Below are positions 16,829 to 27,292 of a DNA stretch of 64,000 nt, piece by piece. The stretch is from Streptomyces ochraceiscleroticus. Lineage in GTDB: Bacteria; Actinomycetota; Actinomycetes; Streptomycetales; Streptomycetaceae. A program made the translations under genes and the position numbers. The notes beneath the pieces were generated by a model that worked only from the letters and a program-made list of their open reading frames with translations, was not told the DNA's origin and did not search any database. How positions within the stretch are numbered: the first letter of the stretch is position 1; each line of letters opens with the position of its first letter. The stretch lies in assembly GCF_000720485.1 (NCBI RefSeq), contig NZ_JOAX01000026.1, forward strand, positions 1 through 64,000, read 5' to 3'.

Positions 16829-17809
16829 TCAGCCGCGTGCGGCCGCGATCTGCCGGGACATGATCGTGGTCAGCTCGTACGCCGTGTGGGAGGCCGCGAC
16901 CGAGGTCATCTCCGCGTGGTCGTACGCCGGGGACACCTCGACCAGGTCGGCGGAGACCAGGTTGCAGGAGGCCAGGCCGCGCAGGATCTCCAGCAGCTCG
17001 CGCGAGGTCAGGCCGCCGGCCTCGGGGGTGCCGGTGCCGGGCGCGTGCGCCGGGTCCAGGACGTCGATGTCGATGGAGATGTACAGCGGGCGGTCACCGA
17101 TGCGCTGGCGGAGCTGGTCGGCGACCTCGTCCACGCCGCGGCGCATGACATCGGCCGAGGTGACGATGCCGAAGCCCATCTTCTCGTCGTCGGTGAGGTC
17201 CTTCTTGCCGTACAGCGGGCCGCGCGTGCCGACGTGCGAGAGCGCCGAGGTGTCGAGGATGCCTTCCTCGACCGCGCGGCGGAACGGCGTGCCGTGGGTG
17301 TACTCCGCGCCGAAGTAGGTGTCCCAGGTGTCCAGGTGCGCGTCGAAGTGCAGCAGCGCCACCGGGCCGTGCTTCTTGGCGACCGAGCGGAGCAGGGGCA
17401 GCGCGATGGTGTGGTCGCCGCCGAGGGTCATCAGACGGGCGCCGGTGCCGAGCAGGTCGTCCGCCGCGGCCTCGACCGTCTCGACCGCCTCGTTGATGTT
17501 GAACGGATTGGCGGCGATGTCACCGGCGTCGGCCACCTGGGCCAGCGCGAAGGGCGAGGCGTCCTGCGCCGGGTTGTACGGGCGCAGCAGGCGGGACGCC
17601 TCGCGGATGGCGTTGCCGCCGAAGCGGGCGCCGGGGCGGTAGGAGACACCGGTGTCGAACGGGACGCCCACGACGGCCACATCGGCGCGGCCGCCGACCT
17701 CGTCGATGCGCGGCAGCCGGGCGAAGGTCGCCGGGCCTGCGTAACGCGGGACGCGGGAGGAGTCGACGGGACCGACGGGCTCGGAGGATGCGGCAGATGC
17801 GGTGGTCAT
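16829..17809 (-). CDS. speB: agmatinase/guanidinobutyrase family ureohydrolase
   Basis: The 326-residue ureohydrolase carries the binuclear manganese motifs [14 protein letters not shown] and [19 protein letters not shown]. It splits urea from a guanidino compound, either agmatine (to putrescine) or 4-guanidinobutyrate (to GABA). Sequence alone does not separate these, but the nearby decarboxylase-like enzyme, symporter and PucR regulator favour a catabolic guanidino substrate. The ATG at 17809 begins [16 protein letters not shown]; no clear ribosome-binding site is present. It is divergent from the phosphatase-like gene and shares about 215 bp of promoter region with it. Confidence 0.9.
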   Translation of the reverse strand: MTTASAASSEPVGPVDSSRVPRYAGPATFARLPRIDEVGGRADVAVVGVPFDTGVSYRPGARFGGNAIREASRLLRPYNPAQDASPFALAQVADAGDIAANPFNINEAVETVEAAADDLLGTGARLMTLGGDHTIALPLLRSVAKKHGPVALLHFDAHLDTWDTYFGAEYTHGTPFRRAVEEGILDTSALSHVGTRGPLYGKKDLTDDEKMGFGIVTSADVMRRGVDEVADQLRQRIGDRPLYISIDIDVLDPAHAPGTGTPEAGGLTSRELLEILRGLASCNLVSADLVEVSPAYDHAEMTSVAASHTAYELTTIMSRQIAAARG

Positions 17810-18024
17810 GGCGCTGAGCGTAGAGACGGCGCCGCGTTCGCCCCATGGACATATCTGTGAGGTACGGGGGCGCCATTCGACACGGCGTCCATTCGACGGA
17901 CCGTATCGATGGACGCGTTCACGCGGTCTCCCGGGGCCGAGGGCGGCGCGCTCGGGCCCCGCGAGGTGTCCACGCGGCGGAACTCCCCCGCCCCGCGCTG
18001 ATCCGCACCGGCACAATGGGCCTC

Positions 18025-18822
18025 ATGCCGATAACCTCCGCCCCCGCCCCCAGCCGCGCCGAACTGGTCGAGCACCTCGTACGCACCCGCATCGCCGGTG
18101 ACGTCGCGACGCCCCGCGAGAACAACCTCGACCACTACCGCAAGCTCGCCAACGGCAACCGCCACTACTGGTTCGGCCTGGAGCTGGGCGACCGCTGGAG
18201 AGACGAGCAGGACGTACTCGCCGTGATGGCCGAGCGCTGCGGCGTCGTCGACGACCCGGACCACCGGCACGGCCAGGACACCATCGACCCCGAGCTGACG
18301 GTGGACGCGCTGGAGCGGATGGCGGCGGTGCTGCGCAAGGCGGCCGCCGGCCGCCGGCGGGTGCTCCTCGCGACCGGTCACCCGGGCGGGCTGCTGGACG
18401 TGCACATCGCCACGGCCGCCGCGCTGCGGGCGGCGGGCTGCGACATCGTGGTCGCGCCGGACGGGCTGACCGCCGACGACGGCGTGGTCTTCCAGTTCGG
18501 CCAGGTCGCGATGCTCGAGCGGGGCGCGACCCTGTGGCACACGCACTCGCCGGCCCCGATGGCGGCGATCCTGGACGGCCTGGAGGCGGCGGGCGAGGCG
18601 CTGCCGGACCTGGTCGTGGCGGACCACGGCTGGGCGGGCTGCGCGGGGCAGCGCGGCATCGACGCCGTCGGCTACGCGGACTCGAACGACCCGGCGCTCT
18701 TCCTGGCCGAGGCGGAGGGCACCGTCCAGGTCACGGTCCCCCTGGACGACCACGTCCGCAGCCCCCGCTACTACGACCCGCTGACCGCGTACCTGCTGCA
18801 CGCGGCCGGTCTGGCGGACTGA
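18025..18822 (+). CDS. phosphatase-like conserved actinobacterial protein
   Basis: The 265-residue soluble protein resembles the Streptomyces family annotated simply as phosphatase (PF15698-like); I do not know a proven activity. Conserved-looking stretches are NNLDHYRKLANGNRHYWFGLELGDRW, RVLLATGHPGGLLDVH and DLVVADHGWAGCAGQRGIDAVGYADSNDPALF. A CACAAT box at 18012-18017 lies seven bases before the ATG at 18025, suggesting a leaderless transcript from that ATG; an in-frame ATG at 18016 overlaps the box. The gene converges on the CDF gene with only 12 bp between stops. Confidence 0.75.
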   Translation: MPITSAPAPSRAELVEHLVRTRIAGDVATPRENNLDHYRKLANGNRHYWFGLELGDRWRDEQDVLAVMAERCGVVDDPDHRHGQDTIDPELTVDALERMAAVLRKAAAGRRRVLLATGHPGGLLDVHIATAAALRAAGCDIVVAPDGLTADDGVVFQFGQVAMLERGATLWHTHSPAPMAAILDGLEAAGEALPDLVVADHGWAGCAGQRGIDAVGYADSNDPALFLAEAEGTVQVTVPLDDHVRSPRYYDPLTAYLLHAAGLAD

Positions 18823-18834
18823 CCAACGGGCCTC

Positions 18835-19800
18835 TCAGGGGGCCGGTTCCCCGCGCCCCGGCGTCGGGTCCAGGAAGACCCGGCGGACCGCCGGGAAGCG
18901 GGCGCGGAGGTCGCGTTCGGCCTGCTCGCAGGCCCACTCGATCTCCGCGGCGGTGGCCAGGTCGCGGAAGTCGACCTTCGCGGCGATCAGTACCTCCCGC
19001 GGCCCCTGCACGATCGTGACCAGCTCCAGTACGTCCACCACCTGCGGCACCGCGCGCAGTTGCTCCCGTACGGCGTTCCGCAGGAAGGGCGGCAGCGAGC
19101 GCCCGATGAGGAGCTGGGCATTGCTGCGCCCCAGCACCCACGCCACGTACACCAGCAGCAGCCCGATCAGGATCGCCGCGACGCCGTCCCAGACGCCCGA
19201 CCCGGTGAGCTGCCCGCCGAGCAGGCCGCCGGCCGCCAGCACCAGGCCGGCCAGGGCCGCGGAGTCCTCCATGACGACGGCCTTCACCGCGGTGTCCGGG
19301 GTGTGGTGGAGGTACTGGCCCAGGGGCACGCCGAAGCGCGCCGCCTCCTGGCGCGCCTGCTTCAGTCCGGTACGCAGCGAGTAGCCCTCCAGGAGGAAGG
19401 CGACGGCGAGGATCACGTAGGAGGCCAGGGGGTCGCCCAGCTCCTCGCCGTGCGTGAGGGTGTGGATCCCGTCGTACACGGAGAAGACCGCGCCGCCCAC
19501 GAAGGTGGCGACGGAGGCGAGCAGCGCCCAGATGTAGCGCTCCTGGCCGTGGCCGAGCGGATGGTCCTCGTCCGCCGGCCGGGCGCTGCGTTTCAGCGCG
19601 GTGAGCAGCAGCAGTTCGGTGACCGTGTCGGCGACGGAGTGCGCGGCTTCGGAGAGCATCGCGCTGGACCCGCTGAGGATGCCGCCGACGGCCTTGGCGG
19701 CGGCGATGCCGAGATTGGCCCCGGCGGCGACGAGGACGGTGGCAGTGCTCTCGCCCTCGCCCCCTCCGGGCGCGTCGCGCGCTTCCTCTGTCCGGCCCAT
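18835..19800 (-). CDS. cation diffusion facilitator (CDF) family metal exporter
   Basis: The 321-residue membrane protein has six predicted helices and a cytoplasmic C-terminal domain. The metal site candidates are HSVAD in helix 2 (SEAAHSVADTVTE) and MEDSAALAG in helix 5. CDF proteins export zinc, iron, manganese or cobalt in exchange for protons; the metal here is uncertain. The ATG at 19800 follows CATACT by eight bases, so transcription may be leaderless. Confidence 0.9.
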   Translation of the reverse strand: MGRTEEARDAPGGGEGESTATVLVAAGANLGIAAAKAVGGILSGSSAMLSEAAHSVADTVTELLLLTALKRSARPADEDHPLGHGQERYIWALLASVATFVGGAVFSVYDGIHTLTHGEELGDPLASYVILAVAFLLEGYSLRTGLKQARQEAARFGVPLGQYLHHTPDTAVKAVVMEDSAALAGLVLAAGGLLGGQLTGSGVWDGVAAILIGLLLVYVAWVLGRSNAQLLIGRSLPPFLRNAVREQLRAVPQVVDVLELVTIVQGPREVLIAAKVDFRDLATAAEIEWACEQAERDLRARFPAVRRVFLDPTPGRGEPAP

Positions 19801-19865
19801 GAAGCGGGAGTATGCCTGATAAGGACACCTATGCCGGGGATATGGGGCGCCTCACCCGGGGAGAC

Positions 19866-20756
19866 TCAGGCGCGCGGCGTCCGGATCACGCCCTCCTGGA
19901 TCACCGAGACCGCGAGCTGCCCCTCGGCCGTGAAGATCCGGCCCTTGGCCAGGCCCCGGCCGCCCTGCGCGGTCGGCGACTCCTGGTCGTACAGCAGCCA
20001 CTCGTCGGCGCGCACCGGCCGGTGGAACCACATCGCGTGGTCCAGGCTCGCGCCGACCACGTCGCCGACTGCCCAGCCGCCGCGCCCGTGGGCGAGCAGC
20101 ACCGAGTCCAGCAGTGTCATGTCGGAGACATAGGTGACCAGGCAGATGTCCAGCAGCGGCCGGGGGATGCCTGTGTCACCGTCGAGCTTGCCCTGAGTGC
20201 GGAACCAGACCTGCGAGCGGGGCTCGCGGACCTCGCCCGCGGTGGCGAACGGCGGCGCGTCCACGTACCGCAGGTCGACCGCCGCCCGGGCCTCCAGCAG
20301 CCGCTCGGCCACGCCTTCGGCCACGAACCGGTCGGCGTACCGGGGCAGCATCTCGGCGGCCGTCGGCAGGGTCAGCGGGTCCGGCACCCGGGGCATCGGC
20401 TCCTGGTGCTCCAGGCCCTCCTCGTGCGCCTGGAAGGACGCGGTGAGGTGGAAGATCTGCTGGCCGTGCTGGACGGCGACGACCCTGCGGGTGGTGAAGG
20501 ACCGGCCGTCGCGGATGCGGTCGACGGTGTAGACGATCGGCGCGCCCGGATCCCCGGGGCGCAGGAAGTACGCGTGCAGGGAGTGCGGGGGCCGCTCGGC
20601 GGGGACCGTGCGCCCGGCCGCCACCAGGGCCTGCGCGGCGACCTGGCCGCCGAAGACCCGGGGGACGACGGCCGGGCGGCTCTGACCGCGGTAGATGTCC
20701 TCCTCGATCTGCTCCAGGGTGAGCAGATCGAGGAGGGATTCCAGTGCGTCGTTCAC
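19866..20756 (-). CDS. tesB: acyl-CoA thioesterase II
   Basis: The 296-residue double-hotdog TesB thioesterase hydrolyses medium- and long-chain acyl-CoA to fatty acid and CoA. Family landmarks are VFGGQVAAQALVAAGRTV, HSLHAYFLRPGDP and GASLDHAMWFHRPVRADEWLLYDQESP, the last containing the active-site Asp region. The start is GTG at 20756, seven bases after TAGGCT, so it may be leaderless. It follows the acyl-CoA dehydrogenase gene on the same strand with a 22-bp gap, fitting a fatty-acyl-CoA metabolic context. Confidence 0.93.
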   Translation of the reverse strand: MNDALESLLDLLTLEQIEEDIYRGQSRPAVVPRVFGGQVAAQALVAAGRTVPAERPPHSLHAYFLRPGDPGAPIVYTVDRIRDGRSFTTRRVVAVQHGQQIFHLTASFQAHEEGLEHQEPMPRVPDPLTLPTAAEMLPRYADRFVAEGVAERLLEARAAVDLRYVDAPPFATAGEVREPRSQVWFRTQGKLDGDTGIPRPLLDICLVTYVSDMTLLDSVLLAHGRGGWAVGDVVGASLDHAMWFHRPVRADEWLLYDQESPTAQGGRGLAKGRIFTAEGQLAVSVIQEGVIRTPRA

Positions 20757-20778
20757 GGACGTCAGCCTAGGGAGGGAC

Positions 20779-21936
20779 CTAGAGGCCCATCGACTTGGCG
20801 ATGATCGACTTCATGACCTCGTTGGTGCCGCCGTAGATGCGGTTGACGCGGTTGTCCGCGTACAGGCGGGCGATCGGGTACTCGTTCATGTAGCCGTAGC
20901 CGCCGTGGAGCTGGAGGCACTTGTCGATGACGCGGTGCGCGACCTCGGTGCAGAACAGCTTGGCGGAGGCGGCCTCGGCCGCGGTCAGCTCGCCCGCGTC
21001 CAGGGCCTCCAGGGCGCGGTCGGCGACGGCCTCGGCGGCGTCCACCTCGGCCTGGCAGGCGGCCAGCTCGAACTTGGTGTTCTGGAAGGACGCGACGGTC
21101 TTGCCGAAGACGGTGCGCTCCTGCACGTACTGCTGCGCGAACCGGACCGCGGCCTTGGCCTGCGCGTACGCGCCGTAGGCGATGCCCCAGCGCTCGGAGG
21201 GCAGGTTCTGGCCGAGGTAGTAGAAGCCCTTGTTCTCCTCGCCGAGCAGGTCCTCGGCCGGCACCTTCACGTCGACGAACGCCAGCTCGGCGGTGTCGGA
21301 GGTGCGCAGGCCCAGCTTGTCCAGCTTGCGGCCGACGGAGTAGCCCTCGGACTTGGTGTCGACGGCGAAGAGGGAGATGCCGAAGCGGCGGTCGTCCTCC
21401 TTGGGCGCCGAGGTACGGGCGCAGACGATCACGCGGTCGGCGTGCACGCCGCCGGTGATGAAGGTCTTGGCGCCGTTGAGGACGTAGTGCGTGCCGTCCT
21501 CGGAGAGCTTGGCGGTGGTCTTCATGCCCGCGAGGTCGGAGCCGGTGCCCGGCTCGGTCATCGCCAGCGCCCACATCTCCTCGGCGGAGACGAACTTCGG
21601 GAGGTAACGCTTCTTCTGCTCGTCGGTGGCAAGCATCTTGATGTACGGCAGGGCGAGCAGCACGTGCACGCCGGAGCCGCCGAAGGTGACGCCCGCGCGG
21701 GCGGTCTCCTCGTACTGGATCGCCTCGAACTTGTGCGAGTCGATGCCGGCGCCGCCGTACTCCTCCGGGACGTTGATGCCGAAGAGGCCCAGGTCGGCGA
21801 GCTTGGAGTAGAACTCGCGGGGCACCTGGCCCGCGGCGAACCACTCGTCGTAGACGGGCACGACCTCGCCCTCGATGAAGGCGCGGATGGTGTCCCGGAA
21901 CGCCTCGTGGTCCTCGTTGAATACCGTCCGCTGCAC
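20779..21936 (-). CDS. acyl-CoA dehydrogenase (isovaleryl/long-chain-type catalytic Glu)
   Basis: The 385-residue FAD flavoenzyme oxidises acyl-CoA to enoyl-CoA, passing electrons to ETF. Motifs are MTEPGTGSDLAGMKTTA, NGAKTFITGG and LHGGYGYMNEYPIARLYADNRVNRIYGGTNEV. The usual C-terminal catalytic Glu (IYEGT) is Gly here, and Glu248 in PSERW sits where isovaleryl- and long-chain-acyl-CoA dehydrogenases carry theirs. Together with the HMG-CoA lyase operon nearby, isovaleryl-CoA is a good substrate guess. The start is GTG at 21936 with a perfect AGGAGG six bases upstream. It is separated from the TetR gene by about 135 bp. Confidence 0.92.
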   Translation of the reverse strand: MQRTVFNEDHEAFRDTIRAFIEGEVVPVYDEWFAAGQVPREFYSKLADLGLFGINVPEEYGGAGIDSHKFEAIQYEETARAGVTFGGSGVHVLLALPYIKMLATDEQKKRYLPKFVSAEEMWALAMTEPGTGSDLAGMKTTAKLSEDGTHYVLNGAKTFITGGVHADRVIVCARTSAPKEDDRRFGISLFAVDTKSEGYSVGRKLDKLGLRTSDTAELAFVDVKVPAEDLLGEENKGFYYLGQNLPSERWGIAYGAYAQAKAAVRFAQQYVQERTVFGKTVASFQNTKFELAACQAEVDAAEAVADRALEALDAGELTAAEAASAKLFCTEVAHRVIDKCLQLHGGYGYMNEYPIARLYADNRVNRIYGGTNEVMKSIIAKSMGL

Positions 21937-22071
21937 TGTGGGCCTCCTGGAGCATCTACTGAACAGCACGCTGGCTAAGCGCTTGCTCAGCGAAAGCTAC
22001 CCGGGAGTTATGTTCTCTGTCCAGGGGTCCCGTACGACGCAGTCGTCACACCGGCGCCGGAGCCGGCGAGC

Positions 22072-22677
22072 TCAGCCCTCCCGGCCCGCCGCCGCACCGA
22101 AGGCGCCCAGCGCGAGGCGCTTGAGCAGCGCCTCGGTGGCCGTGCGGGGCGGGAGGCTGGCGCGCGGACTCAGGTGCGGGGTGGAGTTCAGCAGGCCGAA
22201 GACGGCGTGCACGGCGGCACGCGCCTCGGACTCCGTGCAGGCCGGATAGACCTCGCGGACGACCTCGACCCACAGCTCGACGTACTGGCGCTGGAGCTGG
22301 CGCACCCGCTTGCGGTCCGCCTCGCGCAGCCGGTCCAGCTCCCGGTCGTGCACGGTGATCAGCGGGCGGTCGTCCAGGGCGAAGTCGATGTGCCCCTCGA
22401 TCAGCGCGTGCAGCACCTCCTCGGCGCTCTCGCCGCCGTCGGCGACCCGCAGCCGGCCGCCGTCCAGCAGCCGCTCGCTGATGCCGACCAGCAGCTCGGC
22501 GAGCATCGCGTCCTTGCCGGCGAAGTGGCGGTACAGGCCGGGACCGGAGATCCCGACCGCCGCGCCTATCTCGTCCACGCCGACGCCGTGGAAGCCGCGC
22601 TCGGCGAAGAGCCGGGCGGCCTCCTTGAGGATCTGCTCGCGGCGGCTGACGGTGGCGGGGGCCTTGGTGCTGCTCAT
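22072..22677 (-). CDS. TetR family regulator of acyl-CoA/leucine catabolism
   Basis: The 201-residue TetR protein has an N-terminal helix-turn-helix (RREQILKEAARLFAERGFHGVGVDEIGAAVGISGPGLYRHFAGKDAML) and a C-terminal ligand domain. It is divergent from the carboxylase operon, and two matching inverted repeats lie in the 85-bp gap, which argues strongly for local control and autoregulation. From memory, AccR of S. avermitilis, a TetR repressor of short-chain acyl-CoA genes, binds a GTTAA-N6-TTAAC motif; this protein may be its orthologue. TACAAT at 22685-22690 lies seven bases before the ATG, suggesting leaderless transcription. Confidence 0.92.
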   Translation of the reverse strand: MSSTKAPATVSRREQILKEAARLFAERGFHGVGVDEIGAAVGISGPGLYRHFAGKDAMLAELLVGISERLLDGGRLRVADGGESAEEVLHALIEGHIDFALDDRPLITVHDRELDRLREADRKRVRQLQRQYVELWVEVVREVYPACTESEARAAVHAVFGLLNSTPHLSPRASLPPRTATEALLKRLALGAFGAAAGREG

Positions 22678-22684
22678 GGCTCCA

Positions 22685-22690
22685 ATTGTA
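22685..22690 (-). promoter_or_regulatory. -10 box of the TetR gene (leaderless)
   Basis: Minus-strand TACAAT ends seven bases before the ATG at 22677, so the transcript would start at or next to the start codon. The -35 region falls inside operator 1. Confidence 0.6.
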
Positions 22691-22699
22691 GACAGGCGG

Positions 22700-22715
22700 G
22701 TTAGTGCTCGTTAAC
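22700..22715. promoter_or_regulatory. TetR-type operator 1
   Basis: GTTAGTGCTCGTTAAC has inverted half-sites of the form GTTAR-N6-TTAAC. It overlaps the spacer and -35 of the TetR gene, so binding would shut off the regulator's own gene. Confidence 0.75.
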
Positions 22716-22729
22716 CTGAAGGCAATCGT

Positions 22730-22745
22730 GTTAACGACCACTAAC
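22730..22745. promoter_or_regulatory. TetR-type operator 2
   Basis: GTTAACGACCACTAAC differs at one base from the reverse complement of operator 1 and lies 30 bp from it (three helical turns). It is 17 bp upstream of the carboxylase beta-subunit start, where binding would block that operon. Confidence 0.75.
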
Positions 22746-22762
22746 AAGGGGCGGGTACGACG

Positions 22763-24379
<1,617 letters not shown>

Positions 24380-24390
24380 GGACCTCCACC

Positions 24391-26331
24391 ATGTTCAGTA
24401 CTGTTCTGGTCGCCAACCGCGGCGAGATCGCCGTCCGCGTCCTCCGCACCCTCCGCTCCCTGGGCATCCGCTCGGTCGCCGTCTTCAGCGACGCGGACGC
24501 GGACGCCCGGCATGTCCGGGAGGCCGACACGGCCGTCCGCATCGGCCCGCCGGCCGCCGCCGAAAGCTATCTGCGGATCGACGCGCTGCTGGACGCCGCC
24601 CGGCGCAGCGGCGCGGAGGCGATCCATCCCGGCTACGGCTTCCTCGCCGAGAACGCCGCCTTCGCGCGGGCGGTGACGGACGCCGGGCTGGTCTTCATCG
24701 GCCCGTCGGCCGGTGCCATCGACCTGATGGGCGACAAGATCCGGGCGAAGGAGACGGTCGAGGCGGCCGGCGTGCCCGTCGTGCCGGGCTCCTCCGGCAG
24801 CGGCCTGTCCGACGGCGAACTGGCCGCCGCTGCCCGGGAGATCGGCATGCCGGTGCTGCTGAAGCCGTCCGCGGGCGGCGGCGGCAAGGGCATGCGGCTG
24901 GTGCGCGACGAGGCGCTGCTCGCGGACGAGATCGCGGCGGCGCGGCGCGAGGCCCGCGGTTCCTTCGGCGACGACACGCTGCTGGTCGAGCGCTGGGTCG
25001 ACCGCCCGCGCCACATCGAGATCCAGGTGCTCGCCGACGGCCACGGCAACGTCGTCCACCTCGGGGAGCGCGAGTGCTCCCTCCAGCGCCGCCACCAGAA
25101 GATCATCGAGGAGGCGCCGAGCGTCCTGCTGGACGAGGCGACCCGCTCTGCCATGGGCTCCGCCGCCGTGGAAGCGGCCCGCTCGTGCGGATACGTGGGC
25201 GCGGGCACGGTCGAGTTCATCGTCCCCGGCGACGATCCCGCCTCGTACTACTTCATGGAGATGAACACCCGGCTTCAGGTCGAGCACCCGGTCACCGAGC
25301 TGGTCACGGGGATCGACCTGGTCGAGTGGCAGCTGCGGGTCGCGGCGGGCGAGGAACTCCCGTACGCGCAGGACGACATCACGCTCACCGGACACGCGGT
25401 CGAGGCCCGGATCTGCGCCGAAGACCCCTCCCGGGGTTTCCTGCCGTCCGGCGGCACGGTCCTGGCGCTCGGCGAGCCGCAGGGTGACGGGATACGCACG
25501 GACTCCGGGCTGTCCGAGGGCACGGAGGTCGGCTCCCTGTACGACCCGATGCTGTCGAAGGTCATCGCGTACGGGCCGGACCGGGCCACCGCACTGCGCA
25601 AGCTGCGGGCCGCGCTCGCCAACACGGTGATCCTCGGCGTGCCGACGAACACCGGCTTCCTGCGCCGGCTGCTGGCCCACCCGGCGGTGGTGGCGGGCGA
25701 GCTGGACACGGGGCTGGTGGAGCGCGAGGCGGACGGACTGGTGAGCCAGGACGTGCCCGAGGAGGTGTACGCGGCGGGCGCGGCGGTGCGCGCGGCGGCC
25801 CTGGCCCCTTCGGGCGAGGGCTGGACCGACCCGTTCTCCGTGCCCAGCGGCTTCCGGCTGGGCGGCGAGCCGTCCCCGCCCGCCTTCTGGCTGCGCGTGC
25901 CCGGCCACGAGCCCGTACAGGCGTCCGGCAGCGGCCAGGTCACCGAGGACCGGGTGGCCGTCACCGTCGACGGCGTGCGGCACACCTTCGTACGGTCCGG
26001 GGACTGGCTCGGCCGGGACGGCGACGCCTGGCACGTGCAGGACCACGACCCGGTGGCGGCCACGCTCAGCGGCGCGGCCGGTGCGCACGGCGCGGAGTCC
26101 CTCACCGCCCCCATGCCCGGCACGGTCACGGTCGTCAAGGCCGCGGTCGGCGACCACGTCACCGCGGGCCAGGGCCTGCTGGTGGTCGAGGCGATGAAGA
26201 TGGAGCACGTCATCTCCGCGCCGCACGCGGGCACCGTCGCCGAACTCGACGTGACGCCGGGCAGCACGGTCGCCATGGACCAGGTGCTGGCCGTGATCAC
26301 CCCCGACGAGCCGGAGGATGACCAGCGATGA
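24391..26331 (+). CDS. acyl-CoA carboxylase alpha subunit with biotin carboxylase and BCCP domains
   Basis: The 646-residue protein has biotin carboxylase at the N-terminus ([19 protein letters not shown]-grasp motif [26 protein letters not shown]). The biotinyl domain at the C-terminus carries the target Lys in EAMKMEH. It carboxylates its own biotin and hands CO2 to the beta subunit encoded just upstream. GAGGA precedes the ATG at 24391, 11 bp after the beta-subunit stop. Its stop overlaps the next start (ATGA), indicating translational coupling. Confidence 0.95.
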   Translation: MFSTVLVANRGEIAVRVLRTLRSLGIRSVAVFSDADADARHVREADTAVRIGPPAAAESYLRIDALLDAARRSGAEAIHPGYGFLAENAAFARAVTDAGLVFIGPSAGAIDLMGDKIRAKETVEAAGVPVVPGSSGSGLSDGELAAAAREIGMPVLLKPSAGGGGKGMRLVRDEALLADEIAAARREARGSFGDDTLLVERWVDRPRHIEIQVLADGHGNVVHLGERECSLQRRHQKIIEEAPSVLLDEATRSAMGSAAVEAARSCGYVGAGTVEFIVPGDDPASYYFMEMNTRLQVEHPVTELVTGIDLVEWQLRVAAGEELPYAQDDITLTGHAVEARICAEDPSRGFLPSGGTVLALGEPQGDGIRTDSGLSEGTEVGSLYDPMLSKVIAYGPDRATALRKLRAALANTVILGVPTNTGFLRRLLAHPAVVAGELDTGLVEREADGLVSQDVPEEVYAAGAAVRAAALAPSGEGWTDPFSVPSGFRLGGEPSPPAFWLRVPGHEPVQASGSGQVTEDRVAVTVDGVRHTFVRSGDWLGRDGDAWHVQDHDPVAATLSGAAGAHGAESLTAPMPGTVTVVKAAVGDHVTAGQGLLVVEAMKMEHVISAPHAGTVAELDVTPGSTVAMDQVLAVITPDEPEDDQR

Positions 26332-27287
26332 CACCGGGACTGCCCATGTCCGTACCGGCCCCCGGCCTGCCCGCCCGGGTCCGTATCCACGAGGTCGGCG
26401 CGCGGGACGGGCTGCAGAACGAGCAGACCGTGATCCCGACCGAGGTCAAGGCGGAGTTCATCCGCCGCCTCGCGGACGCGGGCCTGGACACCGTCGAGGC
26501 GACCAGCTTCGTGCACCCCAAGTGGGTGCCCCAACTGGCGGACGCGGAACGGCTGTTCCCGCTGGTGAGCGATCTCGATGCCCGGCTGCCCGTCCTCGTA
26601 CCGAACGAGCGCGGCCTGGACCGGGCCCTCGCCCTCGGTGCCGACCGGATCGCCGTCTTCGGCAGCGCCACCGAGTCCTTCGCCAAGGCCAACCTCAACC
26701 GCACGGTCGACGAGGCGCTGGCGATGTTCGCGCCGGTCGTCGCCCGTGCCAAGGACGCGGGCGCGCACGTCCGCGGCTACCTCTCCATGTGCTTCGGCGA
26801 CCCCTGGGAGGGCCCGGTCCCCGTCCCCCAGGTCGTACGGGTCTGCCGCGCGCTGCTGGACCAGGGCTGTGACGAGCTGAGCCTGGGCGACACCATCGGC
26901 GTCGCCACGCCCGGCCACGTCACCGCGCTGCTCACGGCGCTGAACGAAGCGGGCGTCGGTACCGACGTGATCGGCGTCCACTTCCACGACACCTATGGAC
27001 AGGCGCTGGCCAACACCCTGGCCGCGCTGCAGCACGGCGTCACCACCATCGACGCCTCGGCGGGCGGCCTGGGCGGCTGCCCGTACGCCAAGTCCGCCAC
27101 CGGCAACCTCGCCACGGAAGACCTGGTGTGGATGCTCCAGGGCCTCGGCATCGAGACCGGGGTCGACCTGGACCGGCTGACCGCCACGAGCGTGTGGATG
27201 GCGGAGCAGCTCGGCCGGCCGAGCCCGTCCCGCACCGTCCGCGCCCTCTCACCCTCCCTCGGCTCCCACGACTCCCACAAGGAGTGA
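26328..27287 (+). CDS. hydroxymethylglutaryl-CoA lyase
   Basis: The 319-residue HMGL-like TIM-barrel enzyme cleaves HMG-CoA to acetoacetate and acetyl-CoA, the last step of leucine degradation. Motifs are [11 protein letters not shown] at the N-terminus, metal-ligand region [16 protein letters not shown] and the catalytic Cys in GGLGGCPYA. The ATG at 26328 overlaps the previous stop by four bases. The following acyl-CoA dehydrogenase starts 6 bp after its stop. Confidence 0.95.
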   Translation: MTPGLPMSVPAPGLPARVRIHEVGARDGLQNEQTVIPTEVKAEFIRRLADAGLDTVEATSFVHPKWVPQLADAERLFPLVSDLDARLPVLVPNERGLDRALALGADRIAVFGSATESFAKANLNRTVDEALAMFAPVVARAKDAGAHVRGYLSMCFGDPWEGPVPVPQVVRVCRALLDQGCDELSLGDTIGVATPGHVTALLTALNEAGVGTDVIGVHFHDTYGQALANTLAALQHGVTTIDASAGGLGGCPYAKSATGNLATEDLVWMLQGLGIETGVDLDRLTATSVWMAEQLGRPSPSRTVRALSPSLGSHDSHKE

Positions 27288-27292
27288 CCCCC

